Assembly: GCF_019649055.1 (NCBI RefSeq)
Contig: NW_026570380.1
Span: 183,805-247,804 of the forward strand
Length of the DNA: 64,000 bases
Reading direction: 5' to 3'
From: Paramacrobiotus metropolitanus
Taxonomy: Eukaryota; Tardigrada; Eutardigrada; Parachela; Macrobiotidae
Shown: piece after piece, positions 10,745 through 21,609 of the stretch
Position numbering within the stretch: position 1 is the first letter of the stretch
How the letters are laid out: every line of letters starts with the position of its first letter
The notes under the pieces: model-generated
What the model was told of the DNA's origin: nothing
Database searches by the model: none
Seen by the model: only the letters and a program-made list of their open reading frames with translations
Made by a program: the position numbers and the translations under genes

Positions 10745-10955
10745 AATGATATATCACAATATCGCGGTCAGCAGGCGGCTCACCGTTAGGTGCAATAAAT
10801 ACAACAGCAATTTCTCCGCACCATGGGTCATTATACCGTCGCAAATCGCTTCCGTTAGCTTCCCGTTGCTCATCTGCGAGAGCGGATCCCTGACTAAAAT
10901 ATATTAATCGAAGTAATAGAGTGGCAAAATGTGACGAAAAGAGTTTGCAAACCAT
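10745..10955 (-). pseudogene. Helitron Rep N-terminal domain fragment, upstream part
   Basis: The minus strand encodes NGSDLRRYNDPWCGEIAVVF followed by IAPNGEPPADRDIVIY, the typical Helitron segment that precedes the YPLLFP motif. It overlaps by about 53 bases with the start of the fragment at 9354-9660. The two may be pieces of one gene split by an insertion or two different copies. Confidence 0.8.
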
Positions 10956-11963
10956 AATAGATCAGTAATTTACCACCTACTCAGCTGTGTTCACTATCAT
11001 GCAGGTCGCTGTTTCTGCCACGTACGTACGCTCCTTGCCATTGGAATTTCTGCAAAATAATATAGCCCTTTGAATCTCAGACATTTACCAAACCTCCAGT
11101 GACAACGCTACCTTGCATATTCTGACGCTGCGTTCGTTGGGTAGGAGTTGCATTGGAGGATCTCTGCTTTCTTCCCCGTGATTTAGCTTGGCATGTTAAA
11201 AGCTGTTTTCGCGGCATTGTCATACACAATAAAATAATGTTTCTAGAAAGGAGAACGTTTACAAATAAATAATGCGATTCATTCGCTATTCATAATTCAA
11301 TCAAAGAAACACAAAATCCAGACGTTGTGGAACCATGGTTAATGCGCTGAATAATGTTGGGAATCGTAAAATCGTTCGAAGAACGGAATACTACGGCTAA
11401 TAATAGAAGTGCGTAACGGATAGTGTAAACACCCGCGCCTGATAGCCACCTGGGATGCAGCTGCAAGCAGTAAGTTACTTTACTTTTTCGTTTAAACTTG
11501 CTTTCACGGTTTGAATCTTGCATTTCGAGGCTTTTTCTTAAACTTAAGAAATTCATTGTCAAAACAAATTAAATTTTTGAACTGATCTGTAAACGCTTTT
11601 AAACCCACGTTTTCGAGGAATTTACAGATATGAATTTCTGACTGCTTGAATCAGTGGTGGTTTGGTCGGTTGGGCAGTGGTGGGTTCCTCGCTTTTCCCA
11701 TAGACTTTGTATGTGAGCTTTTCTTAAACTTCTCTTTTAAACTGTACATTATTTTCAAAAGCTGATTCTTGTCGCATTATCTGCAAACCTGGCGCTATCG
11801 AATGACATACAGACACCCAAGTTTGGTTAAGTGTGTCACACAGAAAAGGGATCTTTGTTTGGAATTTGTTAAGGCTTTTTTTATTATTATATAGAGATGC
11901 TGGTAATTTGGATTTCCTGATAAAGGATTTTATTATTATTACAAAATTTTTTGGAAATCACAG
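10956..11963. other. Spacer without recognisable gene
   Basis: About 1 kb was read on both strands. Only short frames without motifs are present, for example a 90-aa minus frame at 11290-11562 that looks like chance. Confidence 0.4.
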
Positions 11964-12097
11964 TGTTAGAATATATTGGATGATGTACTGACTACACGTA
12001 TCCTATAACGAACCAACACACTTCCCGTCGTATTGTTCATTAGACTGATACACTATGTTAAAATAATCAATGCTGTTGACACGGTTTTAAGTACCAT
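11964..12097 (-). repeat. Copia 3' LTR, truncated
   Basis: It matches the inner 135 bases of the LTR at 14393 with several substitutions, then diverges after TTTAAGTACCA. The outer part of the LTR is missing or replaced by the AT-rich element at 12121. Confidence 0.85.
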
Positions 12098-12120
12098 CCG
12101 GGATATCTTTAGTGATGTGC

Positions 12121-12728
12121 TACTAAATAAAACTAAATAAATGCTATTTAATTAGTAAAAGCTTCCCTAAAATTAAATGTGTAGTAAACAGTAAAGTTTT
12201 ACAGGCAAAATTAGTAAAAGTAAGTAAATATTCAGCTACAATAGTAAATAGTAAGTAAATAGTAAGATTTGGCTTTCGCTAAATAAAAGTTATTTACTAA
12301 TTCTTTTACTAATCGAATTTTAGCGAATAACCAGATGAAAGACTCATTATTATTGCTGTACTGGGGCAGGTTCATCATTAACGGCGTTGCATACTAAAGT
12401 TGGTGCCTTAACAGACGGTGGTATCGCTGTCCACGTAAACGCAATGTACCGCCAACACGAAACTGCGGTTACGTTACGTATAAATAATAGGAACTTGAAA
12501 GTGAGTTGACACAATGCAATGCAGCAGCAGCCCGGCAAGCCGATTATGCAGTTTGCAGCACAGTTGTGCTGCTAAATTGCCGCTAGATTTTGCCTTTACA
12601 GATCGCATAAATATTAAATACAGTAGAAATACAGATTTGCATCAATACAGTGTATTTTCATGAAATGCACAAGCGTCCGAAATATGATAATAACATTGAG
12701 TTTAAAATTAAATTAAGTTTATTTAGTA
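12121..12728. mobile_element. AT-rich inserted block with short inverted ends
   Basis: TACTAAATAAA at 12121 is matched in inverse by TTTATTTAGTA at 12718. TAGTAAGTAAA-type repeats flank and fill the ends (12215-12260 and 12730-12783). It replaces the interior of the Copia element between the LTR remnant and the gag frame. The MITE assignment is tentative. Confidence 0.4.
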
Positions 12729-12829
12729 TAATTAGTAAGTAATTGATTGGGAAAAATGGGAATAGTAAGTAATAGTAAGTATTTAAAAAATTCTCTTTAT
12801 TATCTTCCTGGTGATAATTCTCTTTTTGT

Positions 12830-14288
12830 TCAGCGTTTCCACCTTGTTGACCATGTTGACCAGCTCATCCTGCAACTTTGACTTTCCTTTTTACGTAAAT
12901 GATTTGGATCGCTTCGCCGATTCGAGTTGCGCTGTCAACTGCTCAACTTGTCGCTTGTACTGACCTTGAATTTCCGCAATTATTTCCGCAGGAGGTTTCT
13001 CTTCCTTTTTGGCATGCTTCTGCTCCATTACATGAGCCGCACCATCAGCCGTTTTGTCTGCCCAACCTGCAGACTCCGTTTCCACAACTTTGATGTATGG
13101 CCGGTATGTTGTATTATCACAACGTACTCCACAAACGAATTCCTTTCCGTTCCGGCTTATCAGCATCTTTTAGTTTGCATGGGCAAATTTAAATCCCTTC
13201 TGCTCCAACGCTATCGCTGACAGCAATGTCGTCTTGCACGCGTCTGGTGAGAAATGCACTTCTCCCCACACCACCGGTCTCTAACAATTGCCGTCCGTTG
13301 AGACTTCGATGTTGAAACTTCCAACATGCGTCGCGCGTATGCGTTTACTGTTTCCCACGGTAAACTTCAATGGGACTTTCAACTTCTCGATTCTTGCAAA
13401 CCACCGATCCTGGCTCGAGATATGGTGCGATGCACCACTATCTGCTATGATGCCTGGCATTTGACCGGAAGCAAACAGAGCAGATGCCATCAACGATTCC
13501 GATGTATTGTCAAAGGCGTACGGGTGTACATGGCTGCTCGCTTTCTTAGCTTTTCTTTTCGGCTTCGACCAACAGTTTACGGTTTTGTGTCCGGTTTTAC
13601 CGCACTTGTTGCACCTTCCATAAAAAACCCTTCTTACAGAACGGCTGCTTCTGGCAAGGTATGACTCGCCGACCTTCGTATCGCTTTTGCCCTGTGCTTT
13701 AATCGAGTGTTTAGCCAAATGCAATTTCTCTCTGAACACCGATCACTTAGGATCCGCTTCTGCCATCATATTCCATGATGCAGTAAATGATCCATACTTC
13801 GCAGGTGAGCTTGACAACGCATTCGCAATGATCCACTTATCATTCATCTCCGTCGGCTTCCCGCACCCATCTATCTTTGCTGCTTGCACATGCAATGTCG
13901 CCATAAAGGTATTCACGTCATCCGTTTCTTGCCACTTCACGTTGAAGAACTCTGTCATTGCCGATATAAGGTCATTGGCAGTCTTCGGTTCCCGCAGCGC
14001 CTTAATCCTGTCGAGAATTGCTTTCGACGTCTTGCAGTCTCTAAACCGATTAAACGTTGCTACGTCAATCGTGGCACGGATAATACTCCTGGCCTTGCCA
14101 TCTCCGGCAATCCACTTCTTGTATAGCGCATGCTTCTTCTCATCCTCCTTAATATCCAAAGGCATCGCTTGCGTCCCATCCACGATGGACTAAACGTCTT
14201 CTCCGGTCAGCACATCCTCGATTTGCACTCTCCACCGTGCATAATTCGAATCATCCAACACAGTTATCTTGATCCCGTTTAAAGACAT
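12830..14288 (-). pseudogene. Copia gag-protease polyprotein remnant
   Basis: The reading runs on minus from an ATG at 14288. The gag segment NYARWRVQIEDVL is followed by a UBN2-type gag domain, the zinc knuckle CNKCGKTGHKTVNCW, and the aspartic protease active site DSGASHHIS near 13440. The gag-pre-integrase-like segment (GKEFVCGVRC) follows near 13140. In-frame stops lie near 14191, 13742 and 13281. The integrase, RT and RNase H expected after this are absent, so the copy is internally deleted and dead. Confidence 0.88.
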
Positions 14289-14392
14289 TCTACAAGGAAC
14301 TGGATAAACCCCGGATTCCTACACTGTACGAATTCTACACAACCAAAGGTCAAGACTAACTTCCTGCACAGAGACAAGAAGGTCTCACAATC

Positions 14393-14663
14393 TGTTAGAA
14401 TATATTAAATAATGTACTGATTACACGTATCCTATAACGAACCAACACACTTCCCGTCGTCTTGTTCATTAGACTGATACACGATGTTCAAGTAATAAAT
14501 GCTGTTGACACGACTTTAAGTACCACACAGGGTACGGTGAACACACTCACTTACACAGGACTTAGGCCATATGTATCATCAGTTAGGGATCACTGTACTG
14601 GGTGCATATGATCAGATATTAAATTACACATCCACATTGAGTAATTCTAATATAACTCCAACA
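14393..14663 (-). repeat. Copia 5' LTR, full length
   Basis: Read on minus it begins TGTTGGAGTTATATT and ends TATTCTAACA, the canonical TG...CA form, 271 bp. The sequence just inside (TTGTGAGACC on minus) occupies the primer-binding position, but its tRNA is not recognised. Confidence 0.85.
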
Positions 14664-14668
14664 CACTG

Positions 14669-16139
14669 CAAATGCAGCACCAGTATCAAATAAACAACTA
14701 ATTTCACGATTATTTAATTTATTATTCGTTTACGTATCTGGACCATGAACTGGGTGTTCTGCCTCAGAAAGCTGCTTCTTATATACAGAATTACCGAAAA
14801 TCATTCCCATATACAATTTTCAGGAGGCTTTTTCACACGCGGCACAGACTCACCTGAGCTGCGCCTCGTCGTGTTTTGCCGGATTGATTGGCGGTCGATT
14901 ACCCGCCGCAGACGCTGCACGCCTTTCTTCCAAGAGTTTACGTCGTCGCTCTGACATCATCTGGTTCCCGGTACGAATTTGAGCCGGCCACTCAGACTGC
15001 AGCACTGAAGGCCAACGGCATTCGCTGCTGATTTGGCCGGTACTGAAAATAAGATGCATCTGTGCACTTACTGTATATGTTGAAGAAACTTATCCTGATG
15101 AAGGAATTATTGTACTGTACGTTGTAGTGACAGTAGGCAGGGAAACCGCTGAGACCGTCACCGGGTTTCCGAAACTGGAATTCACAACCAAACTTGATGG
15201 AGATGATGTCCCCCAGTGGAGGTTCCAATTCTACTTGAGAAAACTGACGCCTGAAAGGAGTCTGGCAAAGTCAAGTTGTTCAGCACAAACTGGTTCACTA
15301 CATGACGCGACCGCAGGGAAGATCCAATTGCAAATGGAATGGAATTCGGCAACGAAAAATTTCAATCCGGTTTTTGACGCCGATCGCATATCATACGGGT
15401 TCTCCCCAAATCCTACGTCTGATTCCAGGATTCGTATTCTGCAATTTATTTCCATCAACGTCATCCTCTGTATCATAAAATCCATCGGGAAAATATTAGG
15501 ATTCGCAGCTCATTTCTCCTGGAAGAGAGAATCCACTTCTGAATCGATACGGGTATTACGTTCCTCTGCCGTATCCACAGAAGCTGTTGGTGCAAGAGGT
15601 TCTTCGGTCGATTTCTTCCTGAACAGGAGTCACAACCTTATTTGGCGGACTGCGGAACATCTTGCTGCTTCTAGCAAAATACCGACAGAAGGCTGAATAG
15701 GATCCGCAGACGATGGCACCGTCACAGGCACTGTGACTGCACTGCACTGCACTGCAGATACTGGGCTACCGTGCTTTTTCAAGTTTCCTATCTTAGGAAC
15801 TCTTGGTTTTCGGACTTTCTTTACAGGAGTTACTCTGAGAAGTGCACTGCGAGTACGAGGACGATCGCTCGCTTCCATCCAGGAAATACAAAAAAAACTG
15901 AATACTCTCCGATAGGCGATAGAGTTCGTACTTGCCAGGAGCGCAAAGTGTAGTGGTTTGCCCCTGGACTACACTAATCCCATACGAAGGGGGCTAATAA
16001 TTATGATAAATATGAGAGATCTTAATAAAATATAACTAATCAAACCAGAACTGAGTCGCCTTTCACCAGTTTTATTCATAAAATAATACCAAATCAGATC
16101 TCATAAAAGTAGCCAAAATCATTCCACCGGCTACTCCTA
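14669..16139. other. Unassigned region with weak minus-strand coding signal
   Basis: Frames on both strands at 15127-15953 are longer than chance would suggest. One is a basic minus frame at 15630-15878 (MEASDRPRTRSALLRV). Another is a plus frame at 15127-15696. No domain was recognised. A GTTTAAATAAATTAATAAT-like AT-rich tract lies at 14700-14730. It could be a decayed gene or retroelement gag. Confidence 0.3.
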
Positions 16140-17370
16140 AGTGAACATTCATTCTAAGACAGAATTCTATGGAGAAGTACAGTAATCTCATCAGCAGCGC
16201 TACGCTTGGGTTCCAGCATAAGATTGTGCTCGCCTGTGGTGACAAGGGACTTCGGCGGTCCCGTTACACAAAACAAGCTTTTGGGTTTTAATCGGCGTGT
16301 AGTTCTCGCGGCTCGGCTTCGTTGTGCCACGTTTTCCTACTTATGTCAGACTGCCCGTTACTCTGGTAAGCTTAGGTGGGGTTGTTGCTGGAGAGAATTT
16401 TATCTTCATGCACATTCAAAGCCCTGAGGTTGTATCAGATCCAGTTCATCGTTTTCATTGCCGCGAACCTGGGGCGTCTAGCCACTTCTGTTGGGGTTAG
16501 ACGACTTTTGTCCACGGGGGAGTTCATGCCGCGGATGAAGGACACCTGGCCGAACCGTCTCTGTTACGGGTAGATGCTCTTCGTCCACGGGGTTCGTTGA
16601 GGTGGTGCTATCCGATATCCTCCGGGGGGACTTCGGTTGGACTCCGGGTACAGGTTGCTGGTTTAGCACTCGTATGGTTGGGTTCAAACGGAGAATCTGG
16701 TTTGACTCAAGATGGCAGCAATCGCAGTTCTCACCGCGGTCTGCGGCTGTAAGGAGTTCTTTCCCTTCTCCGGGAGATACTGGAGTTAGTCCAGAGCTGC
16801 CTGAGCTGCTGTGATGACGAAGGCCGGGTGGGCGTCAGTGATGACGAACTGGGCACTACTTTCCAACTTATCGTGTTGCTACCCGCGGGCGTCGAGTTGG
16901 CTCGCGCGTGGCCTGTCCGGGCTTTACAACGGTATGTTCAGCAGCGACGGGTCGGTCATCGGTGGTAACGCGTTCGCTCGGTCATATGGATGTTCCATGT
17001 TCTGGTCAGTATTTGTGGTGTTGTTAAAGTCCAATTGCCACTGGTGTGGTTCCAGTAGGTTCTGGAATTGGGATCGGATTAGGAACTACCGTAGGTTATC
17101 TACCATGCGCCAGATTTGTGGGCGATGTCATTCCTCGTAATCCATGGTGTTCATAATCTGATTTGTCCGTTCGGTCGGATGTGGAAGATTCCACCCGGAA
17201 TCTGGTTATTATTTTGAGATAGTCAGCGGGGTCAGTCTGCTGCCTGCCTACTTTCGCATCGAAGCCTTTTACGAATCCGGATCCACTGCGAAACGGATGC
17301 CTATATAACCGCAGGCAATAGCATCCTGCGCGCCATTTGACTGCTTCACAAGTTGTTGTTAGCATGTTAT
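16140..17370 (-). pseudogene. Degraded LTR-element reading frame, distal part
   Basis: Minus-strand frames rich in Pro, Thr, Gln and Arg are broken by many stops (for example 17365-17096 and 16687-16478). Composition and style match the minus-strand frames at 21620-25168, on the other side of the DIRS element, so this may be the severed downstream part of the same retroelement. No diagnostic motif was seen. Confidence 0.35.
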
Positions 17371-17612
17371 GGCGTAAATTTTTTTACAGACGCCGGTTCT
17401 ACCCGTGCCTAAATGTAAAAGAGCAGTTGACCTTTCTCGTTTGGTTGAATGATTTAAAGGAACAGCAAAGTTTTCTTGTTCCGATCGATGATGAAGGTTA
17501 TGATTAAGTAGCCATGACCTTTGCTGTTACTCCCCTTGCTTGATTTAGCCGCTCGTTAGCTTGTTCGTGGTTCGCTCGGCAGCTTGCTCATTTAACGCAG
17601 TCAGCTTGTAAA

Positions 17613-18758
17613 ATGTCAACGGTCGACATCCTTAAAAAGTTGACCCGTACCGACCTGGAAGCGCTGCTTACCGCAGTAAAACTCCCCACAGATGGTGCAG
17701 ATAAAGATGCCCTCGCCCAACGCTATTTTGACCACATGCAGAAGGGAAATGTGGAACAGCCAGCACCGCTAACCAATGCGTCCACAGTTGAGCAGCTCGC
17801 CGCTGGTATTAACCTTTCGAAGAAAGCCCTGGATGAACTGAAAGACGCAGAATTCACCTCTGTTGCCGACGTCAAAATCCTCGCCGAATCAGACCAGTTC
17901 CCCGACAACATCGTCGGTTTCAAACTTGCCGACAAAGAGAAACTAATCAAGTTTCTCCGCCCGTTCCGTCCCGCCAACCGGGTCACCGTGTCCGGCCCAC
18001 CGCCACGCGAACCACATCACCGCCAGCGAAGCCGGAGTTCGGATCGCCATACTAGCTATGGACGCTCAAACCGTGAAGTGGATTCAGACAATGGTGAGTC
18101 AAACAGCTCGAATCAAGGTGGTCTTTTCGAATTAACTCTCGAGGCGTATAACTTGAAGCAACCGCATGAATTTATTAACCCTCGTGGCAGAGCCCGTTTT
18201 AAGAAAAACTTAAAAGCCAGTGATCTAACTTGCGATGACCTTTTTGCCGGTTATATCCGCCAGGCTGTAAGCTTAGCTCGAACTACAGAGGGCACATATA
18301 GCCCATGCTTGGTTGAACTGCTAGATTACCTCGAATTTCTTTCTGGTCAACGTATTTTCTTTAATGACGCTGGTTTACTGCTATTCGATGAGGAATTCCG
18401 CCGCCATGCAAAGGGCGAACACTGTAGCTTGAACGATTTTACTGCTCGAAGCTCGATCGGCGCTCATTACTTTAATTCAGAGTTCCGACGTTTTCGTCCC
18501 TATGCCAACAGCGAACGTCCACACGTTAGCTCGCGCCTGGGATACGTCACTGGACAGCATCGTGCCAGCAACAACGGAATCTCCGTTAACGGACCGCAGC
18601 CAAACCCACCGCCAGCCCAAAACCAGGCATTTCTTGACACAATGTGCCGGAACTGGAACCGCACACAATGCACCCGGCCGAACTGCAAGTACACCCATGG
18701 ATGCGGACACTGCGGCAGCGGCGACCACCGTGCAGCCGGATGTGGACGCTCTGCTTGA
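17613..18758 (+). CDS. DIRS element Gag
   Basis: This 381-aa frame has an N-terminal helical region (residues 1-120), a basic Arg/Ser stretch near 130-155, and a C-terminal pair of zinc modules. One is a CCCH-like CRNWNRTQC...CKYTH. The other is a zinc knuckle, CGHCGSGDHRAAGC (C-x2-C-x4-H-x4-C). In the family, Gag packages element RNA. The ATG at 17613 is the first in frame. It overlaps the RT frame by 257 bases. Confidence 0.85.
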   Translation: MSTVDILKKLTRTDLEALLTAVKLPTDGADKDALAQRYFDHMQKGNVEQPAPLTNASTVEQLAAGINLSKKALDELKDAEFTSVADVKILAESDQFPDNIVGFKLADKEKLIKFLRPFRPANRVTVSGPPPREPHHRQRSRSSDRHTSYGRSNREVDSDNGESNSSNQGGLFELTLEAYNLKQPHEFINPRGRARFKKNLKASDLTCDDLFAGYIRQAVSLARTTEGTYSPCLVELLDYLEFLSGQRIFFNDAGLLLFDEEFRRHAKGEHCSLNDFTARSSIGAHYFNSEFRRFRPYANSERPHVSSRLGYVTGQHRASNNGISVNGPQPNPPPAQNQAFLDTMCRNWNRTQCTRPNCKYTHGCGHCGSGDHRAAGCGRSA

Positions 18759-20520
18759 CTTGGCTCAACACGCTTGCGCTAATAGTTTTGTTTCTAACAC
18801 TAACGCTGTTTTTAATGTGTCTGTTGACACTGACCTCCTTGCCCGTTCTCGATTAACACAGTGCTTCCATGCTTGGCGAGATGAATTGTTTTCTGACCCG
18901 GATAAGGACTTTCTGCTAAATGGGATTGCATTCGGCTTTTCTATTGTTGACGATATGGCTTTGATTAAAACTGCTGAGTGTTCCAATTACAAAAGCGCAT
19001 TAGATCCGGCTACTAAACCATTGCTTGATGCATTATTCAAAGAACTTTTGCTTGGTAAAATTACAGAGCAACAATCAAAACCGATAAGCGTGCACGCTAT
19101 CGGCGCTGTGCCTAAGGCTGGGTCAAATGTCCCTCGTCCCATCACTGAATGTAGCAGGCCATTTCCCGACTCACTAAATTCACATCTATTTAGTGAACCA
19201 TTTAAATTCAGCTCGATAGACGACGTGATTGCACAGTCTACCGCAAAAAGCTTTTATGCAATTGTTCATATAAAAGCCGCATATCGCAGTGTGCCAATTA
19301 GGCCGGAGCACCGGCAGTTTCAGGGCTTTAAGTGGGATATTGACGGCAGTGGAGAAAAATATTTTGTGGATAACTTTCTTTGCTTTGGCTTGAGTATCGC
19401 TCCTGGCATTTTCAATAAAATTAGCTCCGCTATCGTACGGATGATGCGGCGCAGAGGGTTTAAGATTGTTTCCTACCTTGATGATTTCATTGTGTTTGCT
19501 GAATCAATGCTCGACTGTCTGAAGGCGCAACATTGCCTAATTTCATTATTGATTTCACTTGGCTTTGAAATAAAATGGGAAAAGCTCGTTAGTCCCGCCC
19601 AACGCGTTAAATTCCTAGGCTTGATTATCGACGCTAACATGGGTGCCATTATTCTGCCCAGGGAGAAGCTAGACTCCCTGCATCAACTTTGCTCGACTTT
19701 TATGTCCCAAAAGAAAGTGTCAAAACGAGAATTGCAGTCGCTAGTTGGACACATGTCGCATGCAGCAAAGGCCATCTACGGCGCTAGAACGTTTACCCGC
19801 ATCTTTATAGATGCCCTAATGACGCTTAAACGCCCATCACACCGGCTTCGCCTCACCGCAGCACTCCGTCACGAGCTTGAGTGGTGGATGACCTTTGCTA
19901 CAAGAGTAAATGGGCTTGTTAAGTGCGCGATGGGAACGGTACGGAATGAAATCCGCATTACAACTGATGCTAGTTTTAAAGGATTTGGCGCCTTAATGGG
20001 CGACCTCCTGCTTGCCGGCTCGTGGGTCAGCTTCGACCCTCCTCGCTTTCTTAAAAAAATCTGGGTTCCGGTACCAGTAATTAACGAACCGGAAAGCTCC
20101 AACATAAATGTACTCGAATTAATCTGCGCTTGCATAGCTCTGCTTGTGTTTGCACCGCTCCTGCGAGGTAAACATGCTCGTATTTACACTGATAATACCT
20201 GCACGGTGGCGTTTTTGAACAGTGGCACAACAAAAAATGCGGTGGCGTTAAAGTGGTTACGTTTCGTGTTTTATGCATCCTTAGTTTATGACTTCCGGTT
20301 TTCCGCCACGCATGTGCCCGGCTTACAAAATACGTCAGCTGACGCCTTGAGTCGTATTCAAGATGGCGACAGTTACATAGCTCTCGTCACTAAACTGCTT
20401 GCTCACTCTGAAAACTTACCAGTGTCTGCTTGTTTCAGTTTCCCCAATCGCGAAACTGGAAAAACGCTTACAGAATTTGAGGACGAATTGCAGAACAAAT
20501 GCTACACGCAAAACCCGTGA
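18502..20520 (+). CDS. DIRS element reverse transcriptase-RNase H
   Basis: The frame is open for 672 aa. RT motifs include KAGSNVPRPITECSRPF, FYAIVHIKAAYRSVPI (motif A position), FGLSIAPGIFNK, and the catalytic SYLDDFIVFAE. The RNase H-like part has ITTDASFKGFGALMG, LELICACIALL, IYTDNTCTVAF and HVPGLQNTSADALSR. By family knowledge the protein copies element RNA. The true start may be later than 18502 (for example the Met near 18699), because the first 85 codons overlap gag. No methyltransferase domain was seen. Confidence 0.9.
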   Translation: MPTANVHTLARAWDTSLDSIVPATTESPLTDRSQTHRQPKTRHFLTQCAGTGTAHNAPGRTASTPMDADTAAAATTVQPDVDALLDLAQHACANSFVSNTNAVFNVSVDTDLLARSRLTQCFHAWRDELFSDPDKDFLLNGIAFGFSIVDDMALIKTAECSNYKSALDPATKPLLDALFKELLLGKITEQQSKPISVHAIGAVPKAGSNVPRPITECSRPFPDSLNSHLFSEPFKFSSIDDVIAQSTAKSFYAIVHIKAAYRSVPIRPEHRQFQGFKWDIDGSGEKYFVDNFLCFGLSIAPGIFNKISSAIVRMMRRRGFKIVSYLDDFIVFAESMLDCLKAQHCLISLLISLGFEIKWEKLVSPAQRVKFLGLIIDANMGAIILPREKLDSLHQLCSTFMSQKKVSKRELQSLVGHMSHAAKAIYGARTFTRIFIDALMTLKRPSHRLRLTAALRHELEWWMTFATRVNGLVKCAMGTVRNEIRITTDASFKGFGALMGDLLLAGSWVSFDPPRFLKKIWVPVPVINEPESSNINVLELICACIALLVFAPLLRGKHARIYTDNTCTVAFLNSGTTKNAVALKWLRFVFYASLVYDFRFSATHVPGLQNTSADALSRIQDGDSYIALVTKLLAHSENLPVSACFSFPNRETGKTLTEFEDELQNKCYTQNP

Positions 20521-21412
20521 AGCGCAATGGCGTCGATTCACCGAATTTTGTTCCCGCTACCGCCTGCAAAGCTTGCCCGCATCCGTTCACACGGTAGCGT
20601 TATACGTCGCAGGGCTGGCAGATGATGGTCTTGAATACTCAACAGTATGCAATTACGTGTCTGGCGTAGTTACAGCTCACCATGACCGGAACCTCAACCC
20701 ACCCGACATAAACCACTTCGTTATCAAGGAGGCCCTGTGTGGCCTCCAGCGTTCTCGGCTAGAACTTCCCCACCAAGCTCGACCGATGTCCAAAGACATT
20801 CTACTCCAAATTTACAATGTGCTGGACTGCGTTGCTCGAGATAAACGCAAAACTTTCTGGGCCGCTTGCTTGGTGGCTTTTTGCTCGTTGCTTCGCAGCT
20901 CGAACTTATTTCCGTCAAAAGAGAGAACCCGGGATAGATATCTGTTACGCAAAAATGTCACCTTCACGGAGAAAGGTGCAGACTTGCTTGTTATTACCCT
21001 TAAAACAAACCGCTTCGATAAAGAACGCTTGGTCATTCCGCTCGCTAAACAGAACGACGGTTCAAAATTATGTCCAGTCGCTGCGCTCAACGAGATGCTT
21101 CGAATAAATAAAGCACTTCCTGACCAGCCGCTTTTTAGCTACCGCTCGAACAACTCTGTCAAACCTATGACCGATACGGATTTCCGACAGCTGCTGAATC
21201 TTACTCTGAGCGCTGCAGGAATAGACAGTTGCGGCTATTCTATTCACTCCTTTCGACGTGGCGGCACCACGGCAGCATCTTCAGCGGATGTTCCAGTCGA
21301 AGCTATGAAAGCCCAGGGCAACTGGCGCAGTGCGTGTTATAATCGCTACATCCAAAGGGAAGACCATCTGCGTGAACAGTTCGCTTCAGCAATGGCAAAG
21401 CATTTGCAATAG
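20399..21412 (+). CDS. DIRS element tyrosine recombinase
   Basis: The frame has an N-terminal SAM-like region (AQWRRFTEFCSRYRL, then VALYVAGLAD) and a catalytic domain. The conserved Arg lies in FCSLLRSSNLF, the HxxR box is IHSFRRGGTTAA, and the nucleophile Tyr lies in ACYNRYIQRE. It would integrate the circular cDNA. No ATG occurs before the conserved region and the frame overlaps RT by 122 bases, so expression probably needs frameshifting, splicing or reinitiation. The catalytic tetrad looks complete. Confidence 0.9.
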   Translation: MLTLKTYQCLLVSVSPIAKLEKRLQNLRTNCRTNATRKTREAQWRRFTEFCSRYRLQSLPASVHTVALYVAGLADDGLEYSTVCNYVSGVVTAHHDRNLNPPDINHFVIKEALCGLQRSRLELPHQARPMSKDILLQIYNVLDCVARDKRKTFWAACLVAFCSLLRSSNLFPSKERTRDRYLLRKNVTFTEKGADLLVITLKTNRFDKERLVIPLAKQNDGSKLCPVAALNEMLRINKALPDQPLFSYRSNNSVKPMTDTDFRQLLNLTLSAAGIDSCGYSIHSFRRGGTTAASSADVPVEAMKAQGNWRSACYNRYIQREDHLREQFASAMAKHLQ

Positions 21413-21609
21413 CGCCGGCTTGGGGGTTTGGGAGATGACCTTTTCGGCCTGTTTGGTTCATTGCATTGTTTGTTAGCATATTGCCCGCTTATAATGTTCA
21501 CCGACTGGTAGAAGCTTCTGCCCATGGTTTAGCTTTATGAATAAAACCTAACCCCCCAACACACGTGTCGCCCTTCCGTCTTCTTCCCGACTGCTCGATA
21601 AAATAATGT

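Larger units (their letters stand above)
11964..14663 (-). mobile_element. Dead Copia (Ty1) element, minus orientation
   Basis: The element is bounded at high coordinate by a 271-bp LTR (14393-14663) and at low coordinate by a truncated LTR (11964-12097). The two share about 135 bases from TGTTAGAATATATT onward. Gag and protease frames lie between them on the minus strand. No integrase or RT remains. The outer flanks CACAG (11959-11963) and CACTG (14664-14668) match at 4 of 5 bases and could be an eroded 5-bp target duplication. Confidence 0.85.
17390..21600 (+). mobile_element. DIRS-type tyrosine-recombinase retrotransposon
   Basis: Three overlapping plus-strand frames encode Gag, RT-RNase H and a tyrosine recombinase in the order of DIRS-order elements. 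All three are open. The termini were not resolved: similar motifs (TGACCTTT followed by GTTTGGTT) occur at 17427 and 21435 and may belong to split terminal repeats. It separates minus-strand gag-like frames on its two sides. Confidence 0.85.

Noticed and set aside
13687-14193. 168-aa plus-strand gene
   Set aside because: It is antisense to the Copia gag frame, which has clear family motifs.
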